A DNA stretch of 33,671 nt from the NCBI GenBank assembly GCA_000733355.1, contig JNVV01000105.1, positions 12,441 through 46,111 on the forward strand, read 5' to 3'. Shown piece after piece: positions 11,601 to 21,437 of this stretch (positions are counted from its first letter, which is position 1; the number at the start of each line of letters is the position of its first letter). The notes under the pieces were generated by a model. It had not been told where the DNA came from and did not search any database. It saw only the letters and a list, made by a program, of their open reading frames with translations. Origin of the DNA: Falciphora oryzae (taxonomy: Eukaryota > Ascomycota > Sordariomycetes > Magnaporthales > Magnaporthaceae). Made by a program: the position numbers and the translations under genes.

Positions 11601-12364
11601 CCGGTGCTGACGTCCCAGTAGTGGGTTACGGCCGCAAATGCCCCCTCGCCGAGCCGTTTACGGAGATGGATCGGCCCTGTGTCCAGCGTGGGGGCTCCTG
11701 TACGTCGCTTGGTACTTGGATGGTTCGCGATGTCGAGACTACCGAGCAGATCTTCACTGGCTGCTGCGGTGCTCTGAAGGAACCGGTCGACTTTGTCGAT
11801 GTAAGCTGGTGACGCTACGTTGTGGGGGACGACGACGATCTGCAGTCGGACTGGGGGCTTGGCAGGCGCGGTGATAACGATAGGCAGCAACTTGAAAGGA
11901 GTGTGGTGCCCGCCGACGATCCATTGGAATCCGCGTCGCGCCCCGTGTCCTTGCTCGCCGTAGCTGACCTGGGTACCATTGAGAGAGCCCCAGTCTTTCA
12001 CGATGGGTCGTTTCTCATCGTCGAAAGTCAGTGTGAAGTGGTGGTATCCGACGTAGGAGTCATTAGGCAGAACGACGTTGCTGTTTGGGTCCCAACCGAA
12101 AACGAATCCAGAGCGAAACCGGGGAGTGTCGCTGAGCCTCAGCTCGATGTATGGAAGGGCGTCCAGCACCGGAACGTTTTGGGTGCCGAGTGGCTCTGTC
12201 GACTGTCGCTCACGGTGAGATGGAGACTGCCGCTCGGAAGGCTGATCCCGTGGAATAACACAGCCCCGACTGGTCTTGAATGCAACTAGGGTGGCCTCCG
12301 GGACTTCTTCAGGGTGCTCCTTTGCATAGGGGTACACACGAGCAATGAGATCCGAGTCTGCCAT
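8659..12364 (-). CDS. FHA - protein kinase - KilA-N/APSES-like - homeodomain protein, 3 exons
   Basis: Exons, read on the minus strand, are 12364-11495, 11423-8850 and 8712-8659. Introns have GT/AG ends with a CTAAC branch in the first and CTGAC in the second. The ATG at 12364 has the context GCCATGGCA. An FHA domain lies at about residues 72-170 (FGWDP, VKDWGSLNGT). A Ser/Thr kinase domain follows at about 232-490 with G-loop GEGAFAAV, K261, E281, HRD 351-353, DFG 375-377 and LAPE near 395-398, so it should be active. Then come a long disordered S/P/Q/E-rich linker, a KilA-N/APSES-like domain (about 9348-9090; KVNALQLV, YVDFDDAR) and a homeodomain (from RRKRTTYS near 8990). Its recognition helix WFQNRRAEKK is on the last exon. 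As assembled it has 1165 residues; removing the duplicated 246 bp around the gap gives about 1083. The role is inferred: a phosphopeptide-reading kinase that could bind DNA. I know of no standard family with this order. Confidence 0.8.
8713..8849 (-). other. terminal intron splitting the homeodomain
   Basis: The donor GTAAAG follows codon CAG at 8850, and the acceptor CTTAG precedes GTC TGG. Without splicing, the frame reads on to a stop at 8763 and the protein loses the DNA-recognition helix. The reading frame and the homeodomain motif both support the splice. Confidence 0.8.
10213..10437. repeat. copy 1 of exact 225-bp direct repeat at gap
   Basis: This block is identical to 10459-10683 and abuts the N run directly. 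It codes for part of the disordered linker of the kinase-homeodomain gene. The pattern fits the unmerged end of one contig. Confidence 0.95.
10438..10458. other. assembly gap, 21 N
   Basis: Twenty-one Ns separate two exact copies of the same 225 bp. The copy offset is 246 bp (82 codons), so the open frame survives. The gap is best read as a negative-length gap between overlapping contigs. Confidence 0.98.
10459..10683. repeat. copy 2 of exact 225-bp direct repeat at gap
   Basis: This block is identical to 10213-10437 and starts immediately after the N run. Sequence after 10683 is unique. It is probably the start of the next contig. Confidence 0.95.
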
Positions 12365-12486
12365 GGCCAACTTTGCGTGTTTGACGAGAAGAACGGAAAG
12401 ATAATAGTCTGGCGGGAAGAACGAAAACAAGATGGCAGGCTAAACACAAAGCACCTGTCACGGCTTGCTGCCGGACCAACCTCCAC

Positions 12487-12494
12487 GTATATAC
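12487..12494 (-). promoter_or_regulatory. TATA-like element of the kinase-homeodomain gene
   Basis: GTATATAC lies 123 bp upstream of the ATG at 12364 on the minus strand, inside the 478-bp region between this gene and the divergent gene starting at 12843. The element is itself palindromic, so orientation is assigned only by distance. Confidence 0.4.
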
Positions 12495-12842
12495 CTTGAG
12501 GCAACACCATTGGCAACCATCTTGCGGCGCAGCCAAACGATCACAACTCACTAACAACAACCACGCGATGAAACAGTATATGTATTGGTAGGGTGATGTT
12601 AGCGTGGTGTGCAGCCAACCCCTCTCTTTCTTGGAGGGGCAACAGCGGCTATCCGCCTAACTTAATTGGCAGGCCTCAAGGGGTCGCGTTTGTCACAGCT
12701 GGAATGATCAAATTTGGTATGACGTGGACCCACCACTGCTCCGATGTCCAGGCGCAACAAGCTCATCTTTACCTGTAAATTTGGCTTCAATTTCTGTCTT
12801 GGGCTTCCATCAATCATCTCCTCCCTTGCCATCGACGACATA

Positions 12843-14938
12843 ATGGCCAACACGCCCGAGCCGGGCACGTCAAGGGTGTCTGTACACGACATCCTCTGGA
12901 TGGGCGCTGCGACCCTGGCTGCGTATATCCGGAAACACCTTGGCCCAACTGGCGACTTCGACCTTCTAGTCGACAGTCAGCACAAGCTTCCACTGTGCGA
13001 GCGTGAACAGCTCGCAGGCAGGCTTATGTAGGCTTCCCTTTCCCCTCTGCTTCCTTCAATCGTTTCTTGTTCGCTAATGGATTTTGGGGCGGTTTCTGAA
13101 GACGAGCCCTAGCCGAGAACCGATATTCCCGACCGCTTGATCTCGACGAACTCGACGCCCGCCTGCAAAAAGCATCATGCGGCGGCGCCAACCCCCTACC
13201 ACGAGCATCTCGACCACTACCGCCACGATCTCGATCATCGACCCTCGGAGGATTTGAAGCCCAAGATCACGCTCTGCAGTTGGGGAGAAAGGAGGAGGCG
13301 GACGCATACGACCAACTCGTCAAGGATGGCTGTCGCCCGCTCTACCCAATCGAGCTCCTCGGCGATGTCTCCGCGTCCTTCCCAAGGGGCCCAATCATGG
13401 GCCTGGACAACCAGCTATACTACGTCGTCACCGGGAATGCCGACAAGTATCAGGAGCTGCTGCGGCCCTGGCTAGACGACATTGCGGAGGGCCGTTATTT
13501 TAATTGGTGGTATGGCGGGACGAGGGCAGATTATCCCTGGGAGGTATTCCAAAAGCAGTGGAAGAGATGGGCCATGTTCCGCAGGTGGCAGAGGGACAAT
13601 CGCAACTCGCAAGAGGACGACGACGGCGGCTTCCCAGCATACCTTGAGGCGGAGAAGCGTGACGTGAAGCGCTGTTACAGCGAGCGTGTCGCAGCAAAAA
13701 AGCTGGCCGAGCTGGAGGCCGACCCGTCACGGCTCAAAGAGCGCTGGGAGGATGAGCAAAAGAGGCGCAAGTGGCAGCGACACTACTGCTACGAATCGGG
13801 CGTCACCGGACCTGCATTCTCCGATTACGTCGACGCGGTCAAACGCCGCCTGGCCCGACACGGCTTCACACGCCCCTTTGAGCTAAATCAAGACCCGAAA
13901 CAACAGGGCAGGCTAGAGACATGGATCGAGTACCTCTGCTTCGAGTACTGGTGGCTCGATCTGTTTACGCGTGCCATCGAACGCCGACAGCAACAGTGCG
14001 ATGAAGTGTGGCAGGATCTCAAAGACACGAGGGCGCTGCGGCCACGCGAGACGGCAAGATATATCACAACCGAACAGTGCGCGATGCGATGCGGGGATGA
14101 AGAGGACTGGGCCAGAGCAGATGTGGAGAGAGCGGAGCGAAGGAGCGACCAAATATACGCCGAGACTCAGCTCGATCCGCGCCGTTTGAGCATCCCGAAG
14201 CCGGAACGTATACGGAGGTTGCACCAAGGCACCCGAGACCTGCTGACTGCCAGGTGCCGGCTAGAACGGCTCGAGAAACGGAGTTGTCTCATTAAAGAGT
14301 TCAAACTTTCAGCAAACAGTTTAAAAGATGCAAAGAGGGACGCAGCGCGCCATCGCATCCTCCTTCCGTGGATCTTGGACCAGATTCCTTTGATCGAGGC
14401 CGAGTTGAGCCGAAGCGAAAATGCCGGCGGACTCGACGGGACCAGGGCGAGCAAGACGATCAAGAGAAGGCGCGACGACTCTGATTGCGACGATAACCCA
14501 CGCCAAACGGGAATCGAAAAGCGGAGGAGGCTCAGCCCACGTCCAAGCAACGGCACGGTCGTCCTTGACAGCGAAATCCAGCAGAAGCAGGTGGTCCCCT
14601 TGATAGTCGGCGGCACTAAAGAGACTCCGCCTCGAGACGAACAGCGGTGCTCACGGGCCCGTGAGCCTCCCGCCGGGCACCCGCGTCGGACTCGAGCTGC
14701 CCGTGAAGCCGCGTCGCAAGGCCTGCGCCGCAGCGCGCGCATTGCAGCGCGCCTGACGTTAGTCCCTTTGGCTCAAACGTCCGGAAGAGTGCTAAGGCCA
14801 AGACAACGGGGTGAGCCTGCGCAACCTTCCGGATCACCGTCAGGCGGAGACGATGCGAGATGTCAGGCGGCGAGGAAGAAAAATGCAAGGAGTGGCGACC
14901 GCTGGGGCTTGTCTAAGCTTAAAGGGGTACATAAGTGA
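12843..14938 (+). CDS. hypothetical protein with W/R-rich helical core and basic NLS-like tail, 2 exons
   Basis: The model has exons 12843-13027 and 13102-14938 (673 residues). The intron is GTAGGC...CTAAT...AAG, and the phases match. The frame is open from 13102, although its first in-frame start-like codon is the TTG at 13280. The extra stretch LDLDELDARLQKA reads like real protein. Residues about 130-500 are rich in W, R, E and K and are probably helical (EVFQKQWKRWAMFRRWQ near 209-225). The last third is disordered, with nuclear-localisation-like clusters IKRRR (515-519), EKRRR (534-538) and RRSARIAA (604-611). I do not recognise the family, and no enzyme motif is visible. It is divergently arranged with the kinase-homeodomain gene. 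An in-frame upstream ATG at 12744 is possible, but the one at 12843 begins a more typical sequence. Confidence 0.7.
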
Positions 14939-17381
14939 GTCTGGCGTCGGCATTCCTCCGAGACTGGAAACAAGATGCCTTGAACGAAGTACAGTACAAG
15001 TCCGCCATCATTGTTGGCGAAAAGCCGCTGGCGCTCACGAGTTCGTGTCCACACAATATCATCAAAGGATATCCAGCCAAAAAGTTGGCCGCAAATTACA
15101 CGTAGCAGATGAGGACAAGGACGCCTTTTAACTCGCCCAGGTACATTTTTGCTACGGGCAACTTTACCGTCCTGGGCGGCCGGAACCCACACATGATCCC
15201 GACCGCGGGAGCGGGAGCGATGGGGCTGGGAGAGTGACCGGATCCTGTCGCCGTTGCTCGCAGTTGGCGCATTCGTCTTTGGCGGGCTTGTCCTGGTGCT
15301 GGATCGAGGTGCCGAAGCACTAGCCTAGTCGAGCGGCTGATGCGGCCGAACCTAGTTCACCTTCCGACTTAAGATCCCAGGACCCCGGCACCTGTTCCAA
15401 GTGCAGGTGGGGGCTGTACATCATCGTGCACGTCCTTGGTCTAGTCAGGTTGCTTCTGGAACTTTTTGGCTGAAAAGCAGAGCTGGTGTTCGAATTCAGC
15501 CGGAAGCGACCGTGTAAGCAGCATGGGTACGTCCAGAGGGAAGTTTCCCTAAGGAAATGAAACTTCATCCCCTGTCAACCGAAAAAAGCAGCACCCGCCC
15601 GGACACACATCCCAAGGCCACCATGCAGCCCGCTACGGTCGACCGAGTCGGCCGGTACTCCGGCGGCAGCCACAGCAAACTCCGCCCGTTCCCGGTGATC
15701 TATGCCCTGTCGTCACTGGCGTCTGAGCCGTGGAAACGGGAGGCGCCAAGTCAAAGGTCACCGTGGCGAGGGGAGGGGAAGCAGCAGTTGAGGAAAGGCC
15801 ACGATAATACCGGCCCGCATACCGACCAATGCGTGCGTGCTCCGTGGCAGAAAGAGACTCGGTTCCAGGAATGGTCGTGCGACTAGGGCAACCCTGGCGG
15901 CCCAATCCACGTATGAAGGTGGACGTCGAGGGAACGGCCGAGCAAAAGGATCTGGCTCGCGGGTGGTTGCTAAGGTGATTCCGGGCGCGCGAACCAGGCT
16001 GTTGAGGAGCCCGAGGAGGCGCAGGACGCGTTCCGGGTGGGAGATGAAGCGGTGACATTGGCGCGAAGCAGGACATTCGAGACCAGACCCGTTCGCGTCT
16101 AGCACTCAGTCTCCAATCCCCACCCCCGAATGATCTAGCGGAGCCGGGTGCTCGTTTAGTGGATCAATTTTAAGCACTACCCGAAGGCCCACCCTTACTG
16201 CCACCATCCGGTCCTGGGTCTATAGCTGAGGAGTGCCGTCATATCCACCCGGAGCACCAGGTAGGCCGAAGGATTCGTGCTAGTGCAGCTCGCCCGTTCC
16301 ACACTGGGCCGGTTTGTGGGGCCGACAGGCGTGGATTTGCGCCGGGGCCGCGCCGACATACAGGGGTAACATTGGGCTCGGCGTGCGCCTTAGAGCTCTA
16401 GCATATCAAGGTGCAAATGCGTGATAAAGACACGGGTTACGCTTACTTCGCGTCGGCCACGGCTGCAGCGGCTGCACAGGTTTGCTAAACATCCATGGTG
16501 GGTGTGACGTGCAGAGAAGCCGCCACGCAAAACGTCCCCACCCGTTTCCCTTCAGCTACCATGCTGCCTAGTCAGGGATGGAGATGTCAGGTGGCGGAAC
16601 GCGTACATCGGGCGTTTAGCCGTCTCGATGTGTGCGGATCTCGAATATAGTCCATTTCAGAGCAGATCCCCGTAGGCCTCCCAAATCAACTTATCTCAAA
16701 CACGGACAGTGGAAAGCACAAGCAAGCGAGAACACTGCGGCCAGAGTTCAGCTAATTGTTTTGCCCGCTTTCCACAACGTATTAGCGATGGGCAACTGCT
16801 CGGGCCGGTCCAGTTTTATATGTACGGCGGACATGGCATCTGCGAGAGCCGGGGAATGGACCGTATGGACGATGCAGCACCAACTAGCCGCCGAGGTCGG
16901 CGAGTGCTTTTCGGTGTCCTACGTTGTCTTTCGGTGGTTGTAGAGACCTCGGTGAATCAATGCGGTACCTAGTATTTGGAAAGTCGGTAGGTAATTTCAG
17001 CCCGTGGTCTTCATGCAATGGCATGGGGCGGACTTCGTTGGTCCGCCCCTGGGCAATACCTGGCTGGGAAAGGTTACGTCTGGCCGACATTTTCTTCCAG
17101 GTCGTGGTGGGACGCGACAAACTTAAGAGGCCATCAATCCGGCAGGACATTGCGCGGCTAAAATCACCCACCTACCCCGCGATCCCGTCCATTTACGCAG
17201 TAGGCTGGCGCTGCGCCTAATGATTGGCTGGCAACTGCCCACCGCCATCCTTGGAAAAATTGTGGGCCCAGTGGGCGGGACAACCATCGCCAGCCATTTC
17301 GCACATGCCATTCCACCTTAAAACCTCGATTCCCCGACAGCCCATGCACAGGACCTCGCGTTCCCCTCCGTCCTCATCGCC
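14939..17381. other. 2.4-kb intergenic region, mostly featureless
   Basis: No gene is supported. A frame at 15557-15886 (+) has GC-rich third positions but no recognisable domain. A short hydrophobic frame ending at 15328 could be a relic. A strong GC hairpin lies at 17025-17049. Confidence 0.45.
17025..17049. other. perfect 9-bp GC hairpin
   Basis: GGGGCGGAC and GTCCGCCCC pair perfectly around a 7-base loop (TTCGTTG). It lies in intergenic DNA about 330 bp upstream of the DUF7924-type gene. No T-run follows, so it is not a typical RNA polymerase III terminator. Confidence 0.6.
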
Positions 17382-19101
17382 ATGGCCCGCACTCAGGCCC
17401 AGACAGCGGCCCAGAAGCGGCCCCCATCGCCGGCGCCAAAGATTCAAGGTAATAATCTCTCGCGGCGCCAGATGAAATCCTTTGTTAACAGTTGGCAGGA
17501 AAGCAGCCCCTGGGCATCCAGTCGCGCAAAAGCCCAACTCGAAGGCGCGGTTGCATCCAAGAGCAACCCGCTCCCAAGCGCGCCGAACGCAATCGGCCAC
17601 GTCCCTCTACACTTGAAGAAACGCTATCTGCACAGGTAGGCCTTCTATCCATGATTGTATTGAATCATAACCTAACTGTTTACAGCAGCCACCAGTACCC
17701 GCCCAGAGTCGAGGTCGCAAACGCAAGCAATCGGTCGACGACACGCTCGAGCACAGCCCAGACCCAGGCCAAAAGCGCCAACGGACATCCCACACACCCC
17801 CTGCTGAGACCACGTTCGGCAAGCCAGTGATTGACAGCGACTGCTCCACACAGCCTGACCCGATTGCTCTCTGGGCGGAGGAAGGGCGCTGGCCAAAGGA
17901 ACTGTTCCAGCCGGAAGACGCATGGGAGATGGTTCCCACCTTGAAAGGTCTACTTGCGCGGAAGAAATCCTCGTCCTACCTGTCGCGCAAGCGATCGAAC
18001 TCTGCCAGTTCAACGCCGAGCGACCAGAAGCCGCGCGAGGAGAAAAGCGCACCATACCGAGACCAGCGGTATGAGACCCTCCTCGAGGTTAAAGGTAGCT
18101 ACATGGCCAAAGCTCCTTTGCCCTTGCCCGATGCCAGCAAGGCCCTCTGCCAATCTCTCCTCGAGAAGACGCAGCCAGTTCCCGGCGATACACTTTTCCG
18201 GGACGACATTTTCGAAACGACATGCCAGAAGATACACAACAAAAATGAGGCGCGAATCATCCAAGATATCACTCGACTCATTGTTCCTTCGGCCGAGAGT
18301 CTCGCCACATTCGGTGCAAACCACCTCGACATCTTGGTTGAGAGCGTCAACGAAGGGTGGAACAATTCGGTCCCATTCACCAGTCCTCGTCCCCAGCCCG
18401 ACTACTCGGTCGGCTTCAGACGAGATGCATTTACCGAGGACCAGCTCGCCAAGCTGTCGCCATTCATCGGCGACTTCATCTCCGGGGACCAGTCCTTCTT
18501 CATGGCCACCTACTACATGTACTTCCCATTCCTGACGTGCGAGGTGAAGTGCGGCGCCGCGGCGCTCGATGTCGCGGACCGGCAGAACGCCCACAGTATG
18601 ACACTCGCGGTGCGGGCCATCGTCGAGCTTTTCCGTGCTGTGGGGCGTGAGCGTGAAGTCCACCGCCAGATTCTCGCCTTCTCAGTCTCGCATGACCACA
18701 GGTCAGTGCGGATTCACGGCCACTACCCCGTGATAGCTGGGAAAGACACCAAGTACTACCGTCACCCGATCCGTACGTTCGACTTCACAGAATTGGACGG
18801 CAAGGACAAATGGACAGCGTATCGATTCACCAAGAACGTCTACGACACATGGATGCCCTCTCATTTCAAAAACATCTGCTCCGCCATTGATGAATTGCCG
18901 TCGGAGTTGGACTTCAACGTTCCGCCGCTTTCTGAGGCAACAGGGCTTTCCCAGGAGCTAGAGTCTCTGATGCAGTCAAATGCTGGCTCCGTCTCAGAGT
19001 CTGTCGAACAGGACGTGCAGTCGAGCAACGCCGAACGGCAAGGGCCGACTCCAGATACCTCATTTACAGGGCCAGGGGCGACGAAGAGGAGGAAGGGCTA
19101 A
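17382..19101 (+). CDS. DUF7924-type fungal protein, PD-(D/E)XK nuclease-like, 3 exons
   Basis: Exons are 17382-17448, 17499-17635 and 17686-19101, giving 539 residues. Both introns are 50 nt with GT/AG ends and branch-like GTTAAC or CTAAC. The ATG lies in the context CGCCATGGCC. Residues 1-190 are disordered, proline-rich and very basic (RGRKRKQ), with nuclear-localisation-like clusters. The conserved C-terminal domain (about 240-490) contains DYSVGF preceded by P306, FLTCEVKCG (E354, K356), ALDVADRQNAHSM, a RQILAFSVSHDH block and GKDTKYYRHPI. I recognise this as the fungal DUF7924 family. The P-D...E-V-K spacing fits the PD-(D/E)XK nuclease fold, but catalysis is inferred. Such genes are common in accessory regions of Pezizomycotina. 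The C-terminus ends in KRRKG. Confidence 0.85.
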
Positions 19102-20034
19102 GTTTAGAGATCGGCTTCGTTTGGATATTAGGATGGTATGGTAGCCTGTCAATTTGTACTCTTTGGAACAATTACTCTTTGCAAAAGCATCGCGATAGGC
19201 GCGAATGGAGTCGCAAAAGGTCCCCTTGGTGGAAATAAAGCGCCTGAATCCTTCCGGCGTTCCCCGACGATGTGGTTGTAGGGTTGATGCGACGGTCGCA
19301 CTCCTCGGCGCACTACACCCGAATAACACGTCTCCTGTGTGGCCAACACCGGGGGTCGACGAGTCCTGGTGCGAGTTCCTTCTTGTCACTGACGGCCCCA
19401 GCGCAGGAGTCTGGCTGTTCTCTGCGCAGCTCTTCACCTTGCAGTTCCACCCTTCATAGCGCTGTCATACCGGCGCGCGATGCGCGCGTTGCGCTGCATC
19501 AAGCGTCTCTTGCACGGGGATCAAAAACCACCGCCAGCACACAGCTCCTTCCGAAAAGATCATGCTACGACACCTTCTGTCTCAACTAACTGCGGTCCTC
19601 CGACGCCTTTAGCACCTCGCACCAGGCCCCGACAGAGGCCGAAAAGCTGGAGCAGCGCCGCCTCAACCGCTTTCTCCGCGAGGCCAACCGCGACGGCAAT
19701 ATCCTGGTTATGCTGCCGGACGGACCGCTTGTTAAGCCTAGGATCTTGCAGTGTTGATAGCAGGAAGCTCTGAGAACCCCGCGCCGTATACCCCGCAGCC
19801 CATGAACCTGCCACACGGAAGCAGCCATTTGAGCAAGTGAAAGAGGCAGGTGCTCCGGAAAAGCACCCTAGTACGCTTTGGTACCGCTGCACGAAAAGCG
19901 CTTTTCTAACTAGCACGAACGGAAACAAGAGCGCAAAATAATGCAGAGACGAGCTGGCGCTCGTGCGGAAGGAGGACTACGTGGCCGCCTGACGAACAGC
20001 GCTGTCGAATGCCAGGATTAGGGCACTCTAACGG
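19102..20034. other. intergenic with one orphan coding exon
   Basis: Apart from the coding-like segment at 19613-19757, described separately, and the GST promoter, I see nothing assignable. Confidence 0.45.
19613..19757 (+). pseudogene. orphan coding exon of a small hypothetical protein
   Basis: The frame from an acceptor-like CCTTTAG (19606-19612) to a TGA at 19755-19757 has strongly GC-rich third positions and reads as a charged helix (LEQRRLNRFLREANRDGN) followed by ILVMLPDGPL. A CTAAC branch-like site lies about 20 bp upstream of the acceptor. The frame starting at ATG 19480 (MRALRCIKRL) could supply the N-terminus, but the only nearby donor would give a 34-nt intron, which is too short. 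It is therefore either a broken gene with a small indel or an exon whose partner I cannot place. Confidence 0.35.
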
Positions 20035-20045
20035 CTATATATAGG
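20035..20045 (+). promoter_or_regulatory. TATA box of the glutathione S-transferase gene
   Basis: CTATATATAGG lies 124-134 bp upstream of the ATG at 20169. A start site about 30 bp downstream would give a 5' UTR of about 100 nt, which is normal for a fungus. Confidence 0.6.
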
Positions 20046-20168
20046 GGCCTTCCTTCATCCTTGGATCCCGATCTCTTCTGTACTCTATCTCCTTATTTGA
20101 CCTCTAATACACTACTTTCCCCTATCAGCATTAATCCCAACACTACGATTCTCAGCAAGCAACCAGCC

Positions 20169-20885
20169 ATGGTCTCCCAAATCAAGCCCCTCAAGGCCTA
20201 CGGCATCCACGGCCCGAACCCACCCAAGGTGGTCATGGTGCTCGAGGAGCTTGGTATCCCATACGAGGGCGTTGAAGCCGCCTTCTCCGAGCTCAAGCAG
20301 CCGGCCTTCCTCGCCATCAACCCCAACGGGCGCATGCCCGCCCTGCACGACCCCAACGCGGACCTCACCATCTGGGAGTCGGGCGCCATCCTCGAGTACC
20401 TCGTCGAAAAGTACGACCCGGAGCACCGCCTCAGTTTCCCCGCTGGCTCCAATGAGGCCGCCCTCGCCCGGCAGTGGCTCTTCTTCCAGGTCAGCGGCCA
20501 GGGCCCCTACTACGGCCAGTTCGTCTGGTTCCACAAGTACCACACCGAGAAGCTCCCCAGCGCCGTGGAGCGCTATGTCAAGGAGATCAACCGCGTCACA
20601 GGCGTGCTCGAGGGCCACCTGGCCCAGCAGAAGGGCAGCGTCGCCGAGGCCGGGCCCGAGGGCGGCGACGGCCCCTGGCTGGTCGGCGGGCGGGTGTCGT
20701 ATGCGGACCTCGCCTTTGTTCCCTGGCAGTTCTGGATCACGCTGTTCAAGTTCGACCCGGAGGTCAAGGAGCGGTACGATGTAGACGCGTTCCCCAACGT
20801 GAAGAAGTGGCTGGGGAATCTGCAGTCGCGCCCTGCGGTCGCGAAGGCGATGGCGCAGGCGGACCCAAGCGCGAAGGGGAACTGA
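20169..20885 (+). CDS. glutathione S-transferase, Ure2p-like
   Basis: This intronless gene encodes 238 residues. The frame is open farther upstream to a TTG at 20061, but the ATG at 20169 (GCCATGGTC) starts exactly where the family starts. The N-terminal thioredoxin-like domain (about 6-88) shows GPNPPKVVMVLEELGIPYE, then NPNGRMPALHD with the cis-proline and WESGAILEYL for glutathione binding. The all-helical C-terminal domain (about 95-235) contains the Ure2p-like signature SGQGPYYGQ and YADLAFVPW. The enzyme should conjugate glutathione to electrophiles or act in peroxide defence in the cytosol. Codon use is strongly GC3-rich, as expected for a well-expressed housekeeping or stress gene. 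No neighbour suggests a pathway. Confidence 0.93.
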   Translation: MVSQIKPLKAYGIHGPNPPKVVMVLEELGIPYEGVEAAFSELKQPAFLAINPNGRMPALHDPNADLTIWESGAILEYLVEKYDPEHRLSFPAGSNEAALARQWLFFQVSGQGPYYGQFVWFHKYHTEKLPSAVERYVKEINRVTGVLEGHLAQQKGSVAEAGPEGGDGPWLVGGRVSYADLAFVPWQFWITLFKFDPEVKERYDVDAFPNVKKWLGNLQSRPAVAKAMAQADPSAKGN

Positions 20886-21437
20886 TAGGGAGCGGAATGG
20901 ATGATTCAACAGCGTTGACAATGAGATTGGTTCACAGTCGAAGGGAGATTCGTCTTGGGATTATGAGGAGTCTTTAGAAGAGGCCGTCAAAGGAGCGTAC
21001 AGCCGGGAAGCCTGGACTCCTGTCACATGTGCGATTACTTACCCACTTACGTATAATCACCAGCCCGCTGATAACGAAAATAGCGACTAGGTTTCACGCT
21101 TTGGCCCGGAAGCGAGTTCTGGCAGCAGTGCACCGACCACTGGCTGAGGGAGTAGTCACGACTTTCCGGCAAAGAAAGATCAGATGAACGACGCTACACA
21201 GGCCCGAGGGTGATTTTCCAACATACGACCCTTGCCGCGGTCGGACTGGCAGTTTGAGCAGAACTCGAGGACCCAGGAAAATGGTGCTGTAGAAAACGAA
21301 GACGTTCGAGCTGTCATTAGACGACTTGGGGAACGTGTTCTGGAAGTGACATCACTCAGCCAAAGTCCCTCTCGGATCCGGCAGCCAAGACTTCGAGCCG
21401 CGTGTACTTCCAGGCAAGCCCCCAACGAGACGATCAT
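20886..21437. other. intergenic; possible far end of gag relic
   Basis: Minus-strand frames continue beyond the in-frame stop at 21438-21440, but I cannot align them to gag with confidence. Nothing else is seen. Confidence 0.4.

Noticed and set aside
15557..15886. 109-residue + frame with GC-rich third positions
   Set aside because: It has some coding character, but no family, no splice partner and a long opposing frame. This is not enough for a gene call.
20112..20921. 269-residue minus-strand frame opposite the GST
   Set aside because: It is a shadow of a GC3-rich gene. The sense frame is a clear GST.
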